Origin: Larix kaempferi
Taxonomy: Eukaryota > Streptophyta > Pinopsida > Pinales > Pinaceae
Assembly (NCBI GenBank): GCA_027924585.1
Contig: BSBM01000361.1
Coordinates: forward strand, 66,376,001-66,440,000
Direction of reading: 5' to 3'
Length of the DNA: 64,000 nucleotides
Below the pieces are notes generated by a model. The model made no database searches. It was not told where the DNA came from and worked only from the letters and a program-made list of their open reading frames with translations. Position 1 is the stretch's first letter. Each line of letters begins with the position of its first letter. The position numbers were made by a program, and so were the translations under genes. This document shows positions 1 to 11,965 of the stretch, one piece after another.

Positions 1-498
1 ACAAAAATTACCAATAGGATTCAAGATGATGATGTCAACCATGGGAGATGAATCACCATTTTGGGGTAAAAAGGTAAAAAAGTGAAAAGGTGAAAAAACT
101 ATTTTTTTCAACTCATATTTTCAACTTATCTCCCTATAAGTTCACTCAAATTTTGAGCATGAGCACTCGTTGAATGGGGAATTCAATTATGCATCCAACG
201 AGTACCCACTCGACATACTTTTGATGGACCTCACTCCTTGGAAAACAAGAAATTCATGAAAAAACATGATGATGACATGAAAGTATGTTGACTGGGTACT
301 CCTTGGATGCAAAATTGAATTCCCCTTCCAACAAGCGATCCTGCTCGAAATTTGAGTGAATTTATAGAGAGATAAATTGAAAATATGAGTTGGAAAAACA
401 GTTTTTTACCTGTTCAGTTTTTTACCTTTTTACCCAAAAATGGTGATTCATCCCCCGTAGTTGACATCATCATCTGGAATCCTATTGGTGATTCTTGT
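1..498. repeat. Long foldback inverted repeat, MITE-like
   Basis: Bases 1 to about 215 are repeated as reverse complement at about 283-498, leaving a spacer of about 70 bases. Landmarks pair along the whole arm: ACCAATAGGATT near 10 matches AATCCTATTGGT near 478, and GAATCACCATTTT matches its complement near 440. The left arm still pairs at base 1, so the true end is probably left of the window. There is no coding potential. The shape suggests a non-autonomous foldback DNA element. No target duplication can be judged because one end is missing. Confidence 0.8.
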
Positions 499-534
499 TG
501 TACACTATTATTGTTTTGAGTTCCAGGGAGCGGG

Positions 535-660
535 GTCCATCAAAAGTATGTCAAGTGGGTACTTGTTGGATGCAGAATTGAATTCCCCATCCAACGAGTG
601 ATCCTGTTCGAAATTTGAGTGAATTTACATGGAGATAAATTGAAAATACAAGTTGAAAAA
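535..660. repeat. Partial third copy of the foldback arm
   Basis: This stretch repeats the right arm of the preceding foldback in the same orientation, from a match near ATCAAAAGTATGTC through GAATTGAATTCCCC to GAAATTTGAGTGAATTTA. It stops short of the arm's outer end. It could be a neighbouring truncated copy or the remains of a tandem or nested insertion. Confidence 0.7.
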
Positions 661-699
661 GTAGTTTTCTTTTTTTTTTCCTCCAAAATTTGATGAGGT

Positions 700-3059
700 A
701 TGCTAATATTATTTTATTATTTCCACTATTATTTTATATTTTTTCTTAGGAGGCCCATTTTCAACTTGAAAATTTCTCTAGTAAAGGGATAACCAAGGCC
801 AAATAATGGTCTAGGAAAAGAACCCAAAGGGACTTTGCTTATGCACTAGACATCAAATGGTGAAAACACAATAACATGCATCTAGGCCTCGGCAAGGGAC
901 TAACCAAGGAAAGACTACCAACACAAGTAATCTATCTTGAGAAGATGGTAGGACTCATGGTTGTTTTCAAGCATTAAATGTAAGGATGCACCAAGTGAAA
1001 AATCCATACACTACAACACTAATCTTTTAATCCTACAAAGGATTAACTCCACGATCTCTTGATCACAAAGAGAGCGAGCTTCTTCAACAAGAGTTCATAT
1101 TTCTCAAACATTGATTTATAATGCAATGGTGAACATATAAACATGGAGGGAGAACTTTCTTCACCCATATCATACCACATGCCAACCAACAAATAGTAAA
1201 ACACCCACAACTGACATAAACGTGGTTGATATCAACCAACTTAACCTCATCCATCCTAATGACACCTGAAACACGTCGATTATCTCACTTATATGTAAAC
1301 TCACATTATTATAGTCATCACATATTTCACCCAACGAGATTTAGTGTGACAACATTGACAAGTGACAAACACAATATAGGCACAATATGAACAAATAAAA
1401 AGTAGGAATTATCCAACAAACTGATCCATTGTTGGAAAAGTGCAAACTTGAAAGATTATAAATAACAAGAAAAATAGCTACAAAGCAGCTAAGTCCCTGC
1501 CTACGGTGAATCTATTGTTATGTATTGCTCTAGTAGCAGATTCACAGTTACTTCAAGCACATGTCCTTCACTATTGTCAATGCACATCTCTCCTCGCTGT
1601 TATCTAGTCAACGTCTTCCATGAATTAAAAAACTAGGTGCTTATCAAGTTAGCACCTTCCATGAAATCAAAAAATGATTTTCTATTTGAAATTTCTAACA
1701 TCTAAACATGCAAGTGCACCTTTGCTTGAATTTATTGCCTTCCCCTACATATTCATAACTAGAACCATGTTCGTAAACCTTTAAGACATAGCCAAAATAT
1801 TCGAATCACACGGAAAATCAAAATCATTGGTCCAAATGACTTATCGATCTAAAGTTGGAGGGCCAAAGCACCAAGGAACAATGTAGATAACTGGCGATTC
1901 TCCCAAAACATGACGATTAAGGCACTCTATGATGATGGACATGAAGAAATGGAAGCCCAATATTAAGTTAATTTTGGTTTTTCTCCTATTTGCATTAATC
2001 CTCATATTGGGATGGATAAGTTGGATTAGTCCCATAATCGAGCTACATAAGCATTACTAAAAAAAATATTTTCTTTGTGAATGTTTGGTTAGTAATTGCA
2101 AGCTTCAATGGTGCTTAAATGTAATTTTTTTAGTGAAAAAAAGGTTTGTTTTCTTGTTGCAGATGATCGCAGTGAGGAAACTCTTTACATAACTATAACT
2201 TTGAAAGCTCATACTATTCTACCAAACCATCCATTGAAAATCAAGAAAGATATCTGAGTCCAAATCGAAACCGCAACCCAATAGCATAGGATGTTCTTCC
2301 TTCATTGACAGTAAAAAACAACCCATTTATTACATAAGATGAATTTGAAAGCAAGTTAAGTATGATGATTCCACTAATTTGAGCTTATTAATTTTCCTTT
2401 GCTTTAAGAGGTGTGGGTTTAGAAAAATATAATAAAAAATTGGAGGAATACCACAGAAGTTTTGTGTTGCGATCGGTCACAATTTTTGACAAGCATATGT
2501 TATAATTTATTTGAGTAGGGATTTGTGAACCTGCTCTCAATATTCCTTTGTTTTACTTTACAGCCAAGACAACAACTCTACTAGAGAGGAGAAAACCAGA
2601 CCATATACACATAAATGGGAGAGCAATATTATGACCACGATTGATAATGAAAATGAGCAACGAAACTCATGTCAAGTGCAACACTCAGATATATCCTCAA
2701 AGAAGTCCATTCAATATCATTCTGTTTATTTCACTAAAGATATGAATAAATTTAGTATCAACTAAAATTACGAAGAAAGGGGAGGAGAAACGAGTAAGAA
2801 ACTTTGTTCTGGGAACTCTTCTGAGTCTCGAGCTCGAACTCAATCGACAACCCAAGGAATCCATTGAAGCGATCCAAAGTCACATGTGAAACATGCCTTA
2901 CATTGGTTGGTCAGCTTATCTCTATGTTCGAAGGCTCTTCTTAGTTTGCATGACATGCAACTAAAGAATGCCTGAAAGTTGTTATCATGACCACTAGAAC
3001 AAATAATTGTTCAATATTACTACTATTTTTTTCATTATTGTGATCATCTTTCTAGATAC
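700..3059. other. No gene recognised
   Basis: AT-rich sequence with only short open frames that show no recognisable domain. A 64-codon minus-strand frame at 1841-2035 has no family resemblance I can name. No terminal repeats or tandem arrays stand out. Confidence 0.5.
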
Positions 3060-4060
3060 TCATGGCATCAGCTTTATTCTTCTGATATCAATGTTTCCAT
3101 ACTTGGTAGCTCTTCTATGTTAGAGAACCCATAAACATTCACGTATCTAAGCTTTGTTGCTTGTGCCAACCCTGTATGCTTTGTAGCTTCACACATCCCT
3201 CTGCCCACAATGCCTCCAAAGATACCAATGTCTCTATACTTGGAAACTCTTCTAACTTAGAGCACCAATAAATAATTGGGTTTTTAATCTTTATCTTATG
3301 TGCCAACCCCCATATGCTCTGTAGCTTTACACATCTCTCTGCCCACTCCTCCAAAGATACCCATGTCTCCATACTTGGAAGCTCTTCTAACTTTGAGCAC
3401 CCATAAACATTTAGGTATCTAAGCTTTGTCTCCTGCACCAACCCCGTATGCTTTGCAGCTTCACACACTTCTGCATCCACAACCCCTCCAAAGATACCAA
3501 TGCTTACATAATTGGAAACTCTTCAAACTTGGAGCACCCAGAAACATTTAGGTGGAAATTATTCATCAACCGCACCAATCCTGACATGCTCTAGAGCTTC
3601 ACACAACCCTTCATCCACAACCCCTCCAAAGATACCAATGTTTCCATACTTGACCACTCTTCTGACTCGTAGAATCTAGACACATCTAGAAATCTAAGCT
3701 ATGTAGCCTTCTCCAACTCCCCCATGCTATTCAACATCACACATCCCTCCACTTGCAAATCCTCCAAAGATACCGGCAAATGCATAGGTGCCTACAAAAT
3801 CCAAATGTTCACTTGTTTCAACCATAAGAAAGATCATGATTCTCATCTACATAAACTTTCAACAAAACAATTTTATATTCACCCGTGGTTCACCTTCCAT
3901 GCGCCTTAATGTTTTTAATTCACTATGGGATACTCGTAGAATTCTTAAATTTTTCATTGGAATCTGGGGAGGCAGGGAAGCATGGGATAGTTTTTCCAGT
4001 GGAGCCATAAGAGATTGGGTAACTCCAACCCCCTCAAAACACGTTTTGAGAGAAAACATT
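3060..4060 (-). pseudogene. Decayed LRR region of a plant NBS-LRR (TIR type) resistance-like gene
   Basis: On the minus strand a leading segment near 3960-3900 reads like the start of an LRR block (NLRILRVSHSELKTL). It is followed by several tandem leucine-rich units of about 42-46 residues. Each unit has the theme VSLE.LW..GCVKLQSI.GL, then LRYLNVYGCSKLEELPSMET. The clearest open part is 3480-3139, 113 codons with two and a half units. Other units carry in-frame stops or altered residues, and no P-loop, NB-ARC or TIR part is seen nearby, so this is a fragment. The short hydrophilic LRR type with GCSKLEELPS resembles plant TIR-NBS-LRR proteins (family knowledge). In an intact protein this part would help sense pathogen effectors. 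It is independent of the EDR2-like gene, which ends about 11 kb away. Confidence 0.75.
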
Positions 4061-4329
4061 CACTATCAAGCATTTATAACATCCTCAAAAACATTCTATA
4101 TCAAGAATTTTCCAGAGAGCTTTGCTAGTATCAATAACGCATTTTTAGTATCAATAACACCAAGATCACGACCATGGGGCATCTAAATTTCCCACCGATT
4201 ATTTCGTGTCCATTATTGAAAAGCCATCGTTGGTGATTGTTCATTTAGGAATTGATCCAGTCTTCTATTGAATAATCTATCAAAGATTAAATGACCAAAC
4301 ACTTACGTGTTATTGCTTTGACAAATCAT

Positions 4330-4815
4330 CAATGACATTCTTTGTCTGTGAGCTCCAAAGCTGATGCGATCGCAACCAAGATAACTTGAACATCTTTTCC
4401 AAATATTTTATGTTCATGCATATGGAGTGAGTGAATGACCATGAGAAGTACGTACCGGTATAAAGTTTTTAAATTAATAATAATGAAAAAAATTAATGAT
4501 TTTGTCTTATGTACTTCATGTGTTGATGACATGCCAATTTCTTGAATTTCATTTTTTAATATTTTTTAAATAATTTTTATATCTAAAAATAAATAAAAAA
4601 CCTCCTCCAGAAGATTATGTCAAATCCAAAATGTGCTCTACCAATACAAAATTATTATTTTCCTTTTTAAAAAGTAGAAAATATTTTTTCAAAATTTCAT
4701 AAAATCAATTTAATACCTGTTTTCTTCGCAGCATTACACAATTTTAAAATAAAAGTGTAAAAAATTTAAGATTAATACAAAGGCAAAAGACTTTGACTTT
4801 CAAATTAAGGCAATT
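4330..4815. repeat. Dispersed direct repeat, copy 1
   Basis: Diverged copy of the stretch at about 7580-7965. Shared landmarks in the same order include a GAGCTCCAAAG-like start, GCCAATTTCTTGAA, TATGTCAAATCC, TTCAATTTAATAC-like and AAGATTAATACAAAG. Both copies are AT-rich and non-coding. They could be a non-autonomous element or remnants of a local duplication. No clear ends were found. Confidence 0.6.
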
Positions 4816-5732
4816 ACTAATAAAATGATTTTAAAAGATTTAATATAAATTTTATTTGAATTTTGATAGAATAAGAAAATTGTTATATATTATAATTATA
4901 ATTTATTGATATAAATTTTTAGTCAAATGTAAGATTAATTTTGTTAGAATTTATAGTTTTGAATTATTTAGAGGAATTTTGATCATAAAATTTTGTATTT
5001 AAATAATTTGACTCATTTTAAAATGATTCATATTGGAATAAGTTGAAGGTTACACATTTTGTATTTTTGGGGTCATTTTTGCTACAATCATTGTTTAAAT
5101 TGCATTTTTTTATTGCATAAATGGATCAACCCCAGATTATGCAATTTTAGTTTTCATATGTGTGTGTGCACGTGCAATTTTAACGAATCTAGCCCTACCC
5201 AATTTATCCATACAAATTTTTATATTTATTGATTCTTGAAGATATTTGAAATATTTTGGACATTGACATAGAATAGGAGATTGAGAAGTCATAGTGATTC
5301 CAAGGTTATTATAAATTGGATAAATTAAATATAGAAAAAGAATTTTTAATTGTATTTTGAGACATCTTTGAGTAGATATCTTACCTTAAACATGCTATTA
5401 ATGAGATCACATGTGTACATCTCTATAGAGAAATGAAACATAATTACTAACTCTTTATCCAAAGCGGGTTTGTTGATGGCTTTGGAACCTCGTAAAGATG
5501 GGAGCAATTGAATAGTTGTTGGAGTTTTTATGTACTATTGAGAAGAAGTTTTTTTTTGTTGCATAAGTAATGATTTATTTTTTAAGTTGAGATGTATATA
5601 AATTTTGTACTCATAAATTTTTCTTATAAATTTTTATTTCTGAAATAGTTTTGAATTTATGATAGAGAATTGTAAAATCAATTTTGAAAACTAGTCATAT
5701 TTTTTGTAATGTGTTAGCTAGTTGATGCTATT
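4816..5732. other. AT-rich, no gene recognised
   Basis: Very AT-rich intergenic sequence with no open frame of note and no recognised element. Confidence 0.5.
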
Positions 5733-5866
5733 ATTTTTTTTTTAAATAAAATAGTAATTGAAAAATGTAATTTTCTTATCATCAATAAAATTTTATATTA
5801 ATTTTTTTTTAAATAAAACAGTAATTGAAAAATGTAATTTTCTTATCATCAATAAAATTTTATTTT
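5733..5866. repeat. Tandem duplication, 67-base unit
   Basis: Two nearly identical adjacent copies, each a T-run followed by AAATAAAAYAGTAATTGAAA and ending in CATCAATAAAATTTTA. The copies differ at very few positions, so the duplication looks recent. Confidence 0.8.
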
Positions 5867-6699
5867 ATTTTATTGAAAAAATAAGAGATTAATGAAGCTA
5901 TAGAAGATTGTACACTAGGTTGTCATATATATTGAGATAGATGTTAGTAATAAACTAAGTGAAAAATGTTTCTCATATGGATAAATTTTTAATGCACTTA
6001 TGTCTTGTAAAGTATAATTGAAAATTGATTCTCAAATAGATACATTTTAAATGCATTTATGGCTTGGATTATAAACTTCCAAACATATATAGACCACTTA
6101 TCTTTATGTTCAAGTTCATCCTCTCAATAAAAAATTAAAAATGGACCAAATCAAAACCAAAGAGCTATGGAGGAATTGATGCAAGAGATCCAACAAACCC
6201 AAATATGGAATGGAGAATCTACTCATGCTTATGGAGATAGAGTAGAAGAAACTTTTGGATGTTCCCGGTTTCTTGATGAACCTTTTGGATGAACCTTTTG
6301 GGAGGATGTGTTGCCTTGGAATAGGCTCTTGTCTCTTTGGATGGTTGTAATGACTCTTTTATATATATATTTTAATGAATATATAGCTAGTTTTCTGTTT
6401 GAAAAAATAGATTGTTGTATGGTTTTTTGGGTGGAATTAAAAACTTCATTAATTAATACTTATGACTCAATAAGTAATTGTTTTTTATATGAATCCTAAC
6501 CCTCAGTTAATGCTTGAGTGAAGAAGTTAGAAAAGGGAAATTTTGAAGAATTGAGGATTATTATTTTTTAATTCAAGAACGGTTATGTATAGTATTTATG
6601 AAATTTAATTTTGTATGTAGAGTGTGTATTTGGAGCTTTGTATATGTACTTATGCTTTAATAAAAAATCATTTCTATAATAGTAGGCAAAAGAAAATTT

Positions 6700-7080
6700 G
6701 TTTGAAGAACTTTATTCAAAGCGTAGATTGAACTTTTTATAGGCATGTGTGATTAAGTTGAACTTTCTATAAATATATCTAAGTTAAACTCTTTATAAAC
6801 ATGTGTAAATAGATTGAACTTTCTATAAACATGTTTACTCTTTATGAACGTGTGCAAAAGAAATAGTTTTAAAAATGAATTTTATTTCTTTTACTATGTT
6901 TGACAACCATCAAAGGTTTACATTATTACATTGTTTATTTATCCAATTTAATAAAAAATTTGATTCCTAAAATTTTCATAATAACTAAAAATATATAAAA
7001 TTCAATTTTAGTAATTAAAGAATATAAAATTAAATTTTAATATTTAAAGAATATAAAATTCAATTTTAATGTTTGAATTA
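6700..7080. repeat. Degenerate short tandem repeats
   Basis: At about 6700-6850 a motif close to TTGAACTTTCTATAAACATGTG recurs four or five times with variation. At about 6985-7075 a unit of about 30 bases (AATATAAAATTCAATTTTA plus a short tail) recurs three times. Both are AT-rich and non-coding. Confidence 0.55.
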
Positions 7081-7491
7081 TAGACATTTTATAAAAATCT
7101 ATTAACTTAATTTATGTAACCTACCATGATTAATTTTACTTTTTTGAAAATAAATCATAAAATAAAAACTTTTTGTTAATTGTTTGAACATTATCAAATA
7201 TTTCATAGTACCTAATTTTATAAATACCTCTTAACTTAATTTTATGCAAAGTTTTTTAATCATTTTATTTTATTTTATAAACTTAAAATGATAAATTTTA
7301 CTCTCTAAATAAAAAAAGTTTTTTTGTCATATCCTATATGAATGCTGAAACAATAATTTACTTGAAATTAAATTTTTATTAAGAATAGCATACAACCTTT
7401 CAATCTGCTGAACAATTTAATAAAATATAAAACTTAAGAGCGTAAATATTGCATTAGAAAATTACGCAGATTGATTCTATTATATTATACC

Positions 7492-7581
7492 AGAAAAATC
7501 AAGTAGAAACTTCCGCACATGGATTCTTTGTGCGTTAGAAAAATGAAGTAGAAACTTCCGCATATGGATTCTTTGTGCGTT
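7492..7581. repeat. Tandem duplication, 45-base unit
   Basis: Two adjacent copies of a 45-base unit containing AGTAGAAACTTCCGCA and GGATTCTTTGTGCGTT, differing at two positions. It lies just before the second copy of the dispersed repeat. Confidence 0.8.
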
Positions 7582-7965
7582 TCTTTGTTGGTGAGTTCCA
7601 AAGATGACGTAGATGTTGCCAAATCTTAAATCAAAGTACGTATAATATAATGTTTTTATTTTAATAATAATTAAAAAAATAATGTTTTTGTACTATTTGA
7701 TTACATGTCAATTTCTTGAAAAAAAAAAAATTTAATAATTTTTATATTTAAAAATAAAAAGCCTCCATTTATGTCAAATCTGAAGTGTACTTTAACAATA
7801 GAAAATTCTGATTTTCCCTTTTTAAAAATTAGAAAAAATATTTTCAAATTTTTATAAATTCAATTTAATACTTATTTTCTTGCAAACATTACAAGATTTT
7901 AAATAAAAGCATAAAATATTTAAGATTAATACAAAGTCAAAACACTTTACTTTCAAATGAAAAGT
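7575..7965. repeat. Dispersed direct repeat, copy 2
   Basis: Second copy of the stretch at 4330-4815, same orientation, with several short deletions relative to copy 1. It begins near TTGGTGAGTTCCAAAG and ends near ACTTTCAAATGAAAAG. Confidence 0.6.
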
Positions 7966-8229
7966 ATATCCCTGATTTGGCAGGGAGTAATAAACCTTAA
8001 TCATAATTAGACCCATTTCATACATGATGAAAGATCATATTTTGATCCTAAGTTTGGGAAAGATATGAAAAAAATGCATAGGAAACATTATGAAGAACAT
8101 ACATTATGAAAGTTTATATTTTATTCAAATGTTTGGGAAAGATACGCACACGAAATAATATGATGAATAATTTTTTTTCATAATTGGAGTTATTTCACAA
8201 AGAGAGTTCATCTTTTATTTGTATGTTTA

Positions 8230-9106
8230 TACCATAACTAGCTAAATTAATTAGTAAATCTAAGCCCTGAATACGTTTTCATCCATGGTTTATGACGTGT
8301 TCTTTTATTGACTATCTTTGTCATCTTAGAATGGCAGCCTACATGCAAAGAGCTCTATAGTAGGTAAGTGAATCAGACTTTTAGCCTTACTATCTATGGA
8401 GTTGAACCATCATTCTTTATATCCACCAGTATAGAGTACGAGCCTGTTTTACTTTAACCTGTAATTAATAGCTAACTATATTAACCTTTCTCTAGTTAGA
8501 CCATTTAAGGTATGTAATTAAGGTTTTCCATTATTCAGAGTCATAGTATTACTGTCACTTCACCTTGTTGGGATTGAACTAGCTTATTAAGCACTGAGTT
8601 AGCCATTAAATTAGAACTAAAGTTCCTTAGTCCTAGTAATTTAGCATAAATATTTAGGTTAACCAAATTCTATAGTATTATACAATATAGTAGAAAGCAA
8701 TTAAATAGGCAAAATATTAATCCTTAACTTACTCTTATCTCTGAACTATAATAGGCTTATTAAATTACTCTATAACTAGTACCAATTACACTCCGTAAAC
8801 ATCATAAATTAAACCCATGATTTACTACTTGCCGAGTTACAAGGAATAAAGTACTTAAGATCAAATTGCAGCTCACTATTATATATCAGCATAAATAATT
8901 TTTACAAGCTCGTTAGCTAATATATTATACACCTAAGAACCATTCCTTTATAGTCTTACGGTATTACTTTCTATTGATTTATAGTATTATTTACGCCTGA
9001 TAAATTATGTGAGCCTGGTCACCATTTTAAATTACGGCTTAGTAGCTTATTCAGATAAATTAATAGTCTGTAATTAACCACGAGGTGTTATAAGTCCACT
9101 GGAGCT
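8230..9106. other. Stretch of unusual composition, left part
   Basis: Between about 8230 and 9106, and again at 12202-13840 beyond the inserted LTR element, the sequence lacks the A and T runs of its neighbours. It is full of TAG, CTA, TTA and TAA steps, with stops in every frame. No open frame, repeat unit or known element is visible. The two parts would be continuous without the LTR element. Confidence 0.45.
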
Positions 9107-9341
9107 TGCTACGAAATAAATAGCATATTAAATAAATAAATTGTTAATCATTAAAGTAGTTATCTTTTAATGTGAAAGGACATAACCTTTCATTAGGAAC
9201 GCTCAAGCCATATTAAAGGCGAGCTCTTGTAATACATTAATCATCCATTTATCAATCATTTTATCATATATATATATTTATATTCAATTATGTGAAGTCG
9301 GATTCGCTTCTCAATGGAGACAACCGGATTCGGTTGTTGCA
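9107..9341 (+). repeat. Left LTR of the pol-less element
   Basis: Matches 11966-12201 along its full length. It begins TGCTACGAAATAAATAGC and ends GGTTGTTGCA, giving the TG...CA ends of an LTR. Confidence 0.9.
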
Positions 9342-9343
9342 TT

Positions 9344-9359
9344 TGGTATCAAAGCAGCT
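9344..9359 (+). other. Primer-binding site, initiator tRNA-Met type
   Basis: TGGTATCAAAGCAGCT begins two bases after the left LTR. It matches the plant initiator tRNA-Met primer site TGGTATCAGAGC (family knowledge) except for one G to A change. Confidence 0.85.
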
Positions 9360-9439
9360 CTTTCCTCGAGCCTCATTGATCCCAGGCTGGTAGCCATCCT
9401 CTCAGAATTTCTGAGCTACTTGGTCTTTGACCAAATATC

Positions 9440-10465
9440 GAGCTCTTGGCCCTCTTCTTCACATACCCTCCTGCAACCTCCACGACTTCTGCACTCTCCT
9501 TCCCCCGCCAGCTCTCCTCTCCTATCCCCACTCCTGCGCTCGTCACTCCTCCCTCTCATCTGTCCTCCCTCCAACGCCTCCATCTCCTCCATTCGCCCTC
9601 AATCCAGCTCTGCCACCTGTGCTGCTCCTCCCCTCAGCTGCGCCTCCACCATCCTATTGTGCCCTCGCGCTCCCTCACCATCCGCTTGCTCCTAAGCCAC
9701 TACTCCTCCACCCACTCTGCTCTCCATCCAATCCATCCACGTCCCTCTCCTTACAGCGCCTCCATTTGCCCTCATCCATCCCCGTTGCATCCCACGCTCC
9801 TACTAGTCCTTCTGCGCACTCTCTCCCATACGCCCGCCACACCTCCCTTCATGCCCTTCTCCCTCGCGCCTTTCTCCCCATCTCACCGCACCGCACCCCT
9901 CTCCCTCCACTTCACTCCTTTCCAATGCCCCAGCTTCACCACCATCGTTACCACATCATTGCCCATTGCCTGCTCCCTTCGACTCCCTTCCCTCCTCGCC
10001 AGACGACTCCTCCACCACTCACACCAGCTTCCACCGCTCCCTTCCCTCGCACGCCTGCCCACTTATCCCTTCCCATGCACCGCCATATCCACGCCCTTCA
10101 CATGCCTCCCATCTTCCCTCCTTCTCACGCCGCTTTCCTCCTGCGCTCGCACAACTCCATCAGCCCTCCCCGCCCACTCACTTGCAACTTTCGCCCTCCC
10201 CACTTTCCCTGCTTCGTGTTGTGCTCACCGCGCCATCACCCGCGTTCCCCCCGCCTGCTCACACTTCCACCCTTATGCCCTTCTCCCCTTAACCTCCCGC
10301 GCCCACCTCTACCTCTGCCTAGCCTTCCCCTTGCGCTCCACGTCACGCTGCTGCATCTACCCCCAGCGCCATCGACCCCCCACAATCCTTCATTCCATCC
10401 TGCACACTGCGATCCTCCTCCTCGGATCTCTTCCCGCCTCCATTCTTCCTTCCGCTTCAAACCAT
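9440..10465 (+). other. 1 kb pyrimidine-rich, C-rich tract inside the LTR element
   Basis: The plus strand is almost entirely C and T with scattered A and few G, sharply GC-rich against AT-rich surroundings. All three plus frames stay open for hundreds of codons (346 codons at 9427-10467, 389 at 9446-10615) and read as Pro, Ser, Leu and His low-complexity sequence. Openness in several frames is what lack of purines produces, since stop codons need A or G, so I do not call a protein. The tract could form an unusual DNA structure or be an expanded captured sequence. Confidence 0.7.
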
Positions 10466-10479
10466 AAATTTTTCCAATT

Positions 10480-10710
10480 AAAAACTGTTTTAATAATAAT
10501 ACTACTTATTATTCACATAAATAAATTTATTATTAATTCAAAAACCGAATATTCTCCATTTTCACTATCCATCCAAAAAGAATCATTATATATTATTATA
10601 ATTACTATATTATAATAATTATTAATAATATCCAAATTATTATTATACTTGAATAATAATAATTATTATATCTATTTTATAATTGTATAAATTATTACAA
10701 TTATTAAGTA
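10480..10710. repeat. AT-rich TAA/ATT microsatellite-like stretch
   Basis: Dense runs of AATAAT and TTATTA motifs between the pyrimidine-rich tract and the coiled-coil frame. Non-coding. Confidence 0.7.
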
Positions 10711-10904
10711 CGAAAAAAGGAGAAAACTCAAAGTAAGAAAGAAGACAAGAATTTCAAGTCAAGGAAGACCTTCTATCATCAAAAAAGTCGAGCCTATTTA
10801 TCTATCGTCGGAGAAGTTAGAGTCAAAGGAAGATTCGTCAAAAAGTCGAAGATCATATATAGTTAAAAAAAAAATACCATCTAGTGTTGAATAAATCAGA
10901 GACC

Positions 10905-11918
10905 ATGGAAGACAGTTTGCAACTATAAATAGAGAAATTTGAAGCCAAGTTAAAATGTTATCGAAAAGACAATGAAGAATTGCGCGACATAAATAACAGT
11001 TCAGAAATAAGAATTGAATTACAAGCAAGGTGCAATGAAATAAAAATCTCTGACCAGGAAAGGTGTATAGAAAAATTGTATGCGCAAATTGATAAATTAA
11101 AAGCCGAAAATGAATTCAATCAAAGATTAAAAAATCAAGATATAAAGAAAGAAATAAACGATTACGAAGAAGAAATAATGCGCTTGAACAAAATCGTTAG
11201 CGACAAGGATGAACTAACTCAGATACGACATAAATTAGAAAGTCAAGAATCAGAGGTCGGCCAATGTCGACAACAGATAAAAGTTCTTCAACAACAAAAT
11301 GACGACTCTAAAAAGGCACACAAACTAGAGATCGCAAAGAATAATAAAACACTATTCAACAATTTCGAAAAAAATTTCAAATTAAGAAATCATAACAAGA
11401 CAGTAGTCACAAAAATTAAGAAGTTGAAAAATAATTGGAAGACAGAACAATCTACGGAAGACATTGAAGGAAAACTTCTAGACAAGCAGGAAGAAAATAG
11501 TTGCATCAGAAGTCATAAAGAAGATTTTAAGGAACAACTTAAGAAGTCTGAAGATGACAGAAAATCGTAGGTCAAATTGATCAAGAAGTTTCAAAATGAT
11601 AACAGGCAATTAGGAAACAAGTTGGAAAAGATACAGAATGAAATCTTAGAACCTCAAGAGATGAAAATAAAACTTCCAGCTCAGATCAATGCTCAAAAGA
11701 CGACACTCGTAAAAGAAAATGACATTGTGAAAATTCCCTATCAACACCCCAACCATAAAAACCGATATTCTGAAAAGTGGGAAATGTCGAAAGACGATGG
11801 TACTAATGTGATCAATTTGGGATGGATTGACCCATCCACATATCGGAAGTTATGCTCTACACTTAGCAATTCCTCTCGACATGTTTCGTCAGCCATGACA
11901 TTGCAAAGAACAATGTGA
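10905..11918 (+). pseudogene. Broken coiled-coil ORF of the pol-less LTR element
   Basis: An ATG at 10905 opens a single frame to 11918 (338 codons including the final stop), interrupted only by TAA at 10926-10928 and TAG at 11568-11570; no frameshift is needed. The product is strongly charged (Lys, Glu, Gln, Asn), with leucine and isoleucine spaced as in a coiled coil (for example ERCIEKLYAQIDKLKAENEF). The last 60 codons (DPSTYRKLCSTLSN region) are less charged. There is no CCHC knuckle and no recognisable gag domain. It may be a structural protein peculiar to this element or a captured gene piece; a myosin-like or kinesin-like tail cannot be told apart by eye. Confidence 0.6.
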
Positions 11919-11965
11919 CAAAATTATAAGGCTTTGAGGACAAAGCCTTTCTAAGAGAGTGGCAA

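Noticed and set aside
9420-10615. Overlapping plus-strand frames of 91, 346, 389 and 108 codons as proline/serine-rich proteins
   Set aside because: The strand nearly lacks purines, so stops cannot occur; openness in three frames shows composition, not coding.
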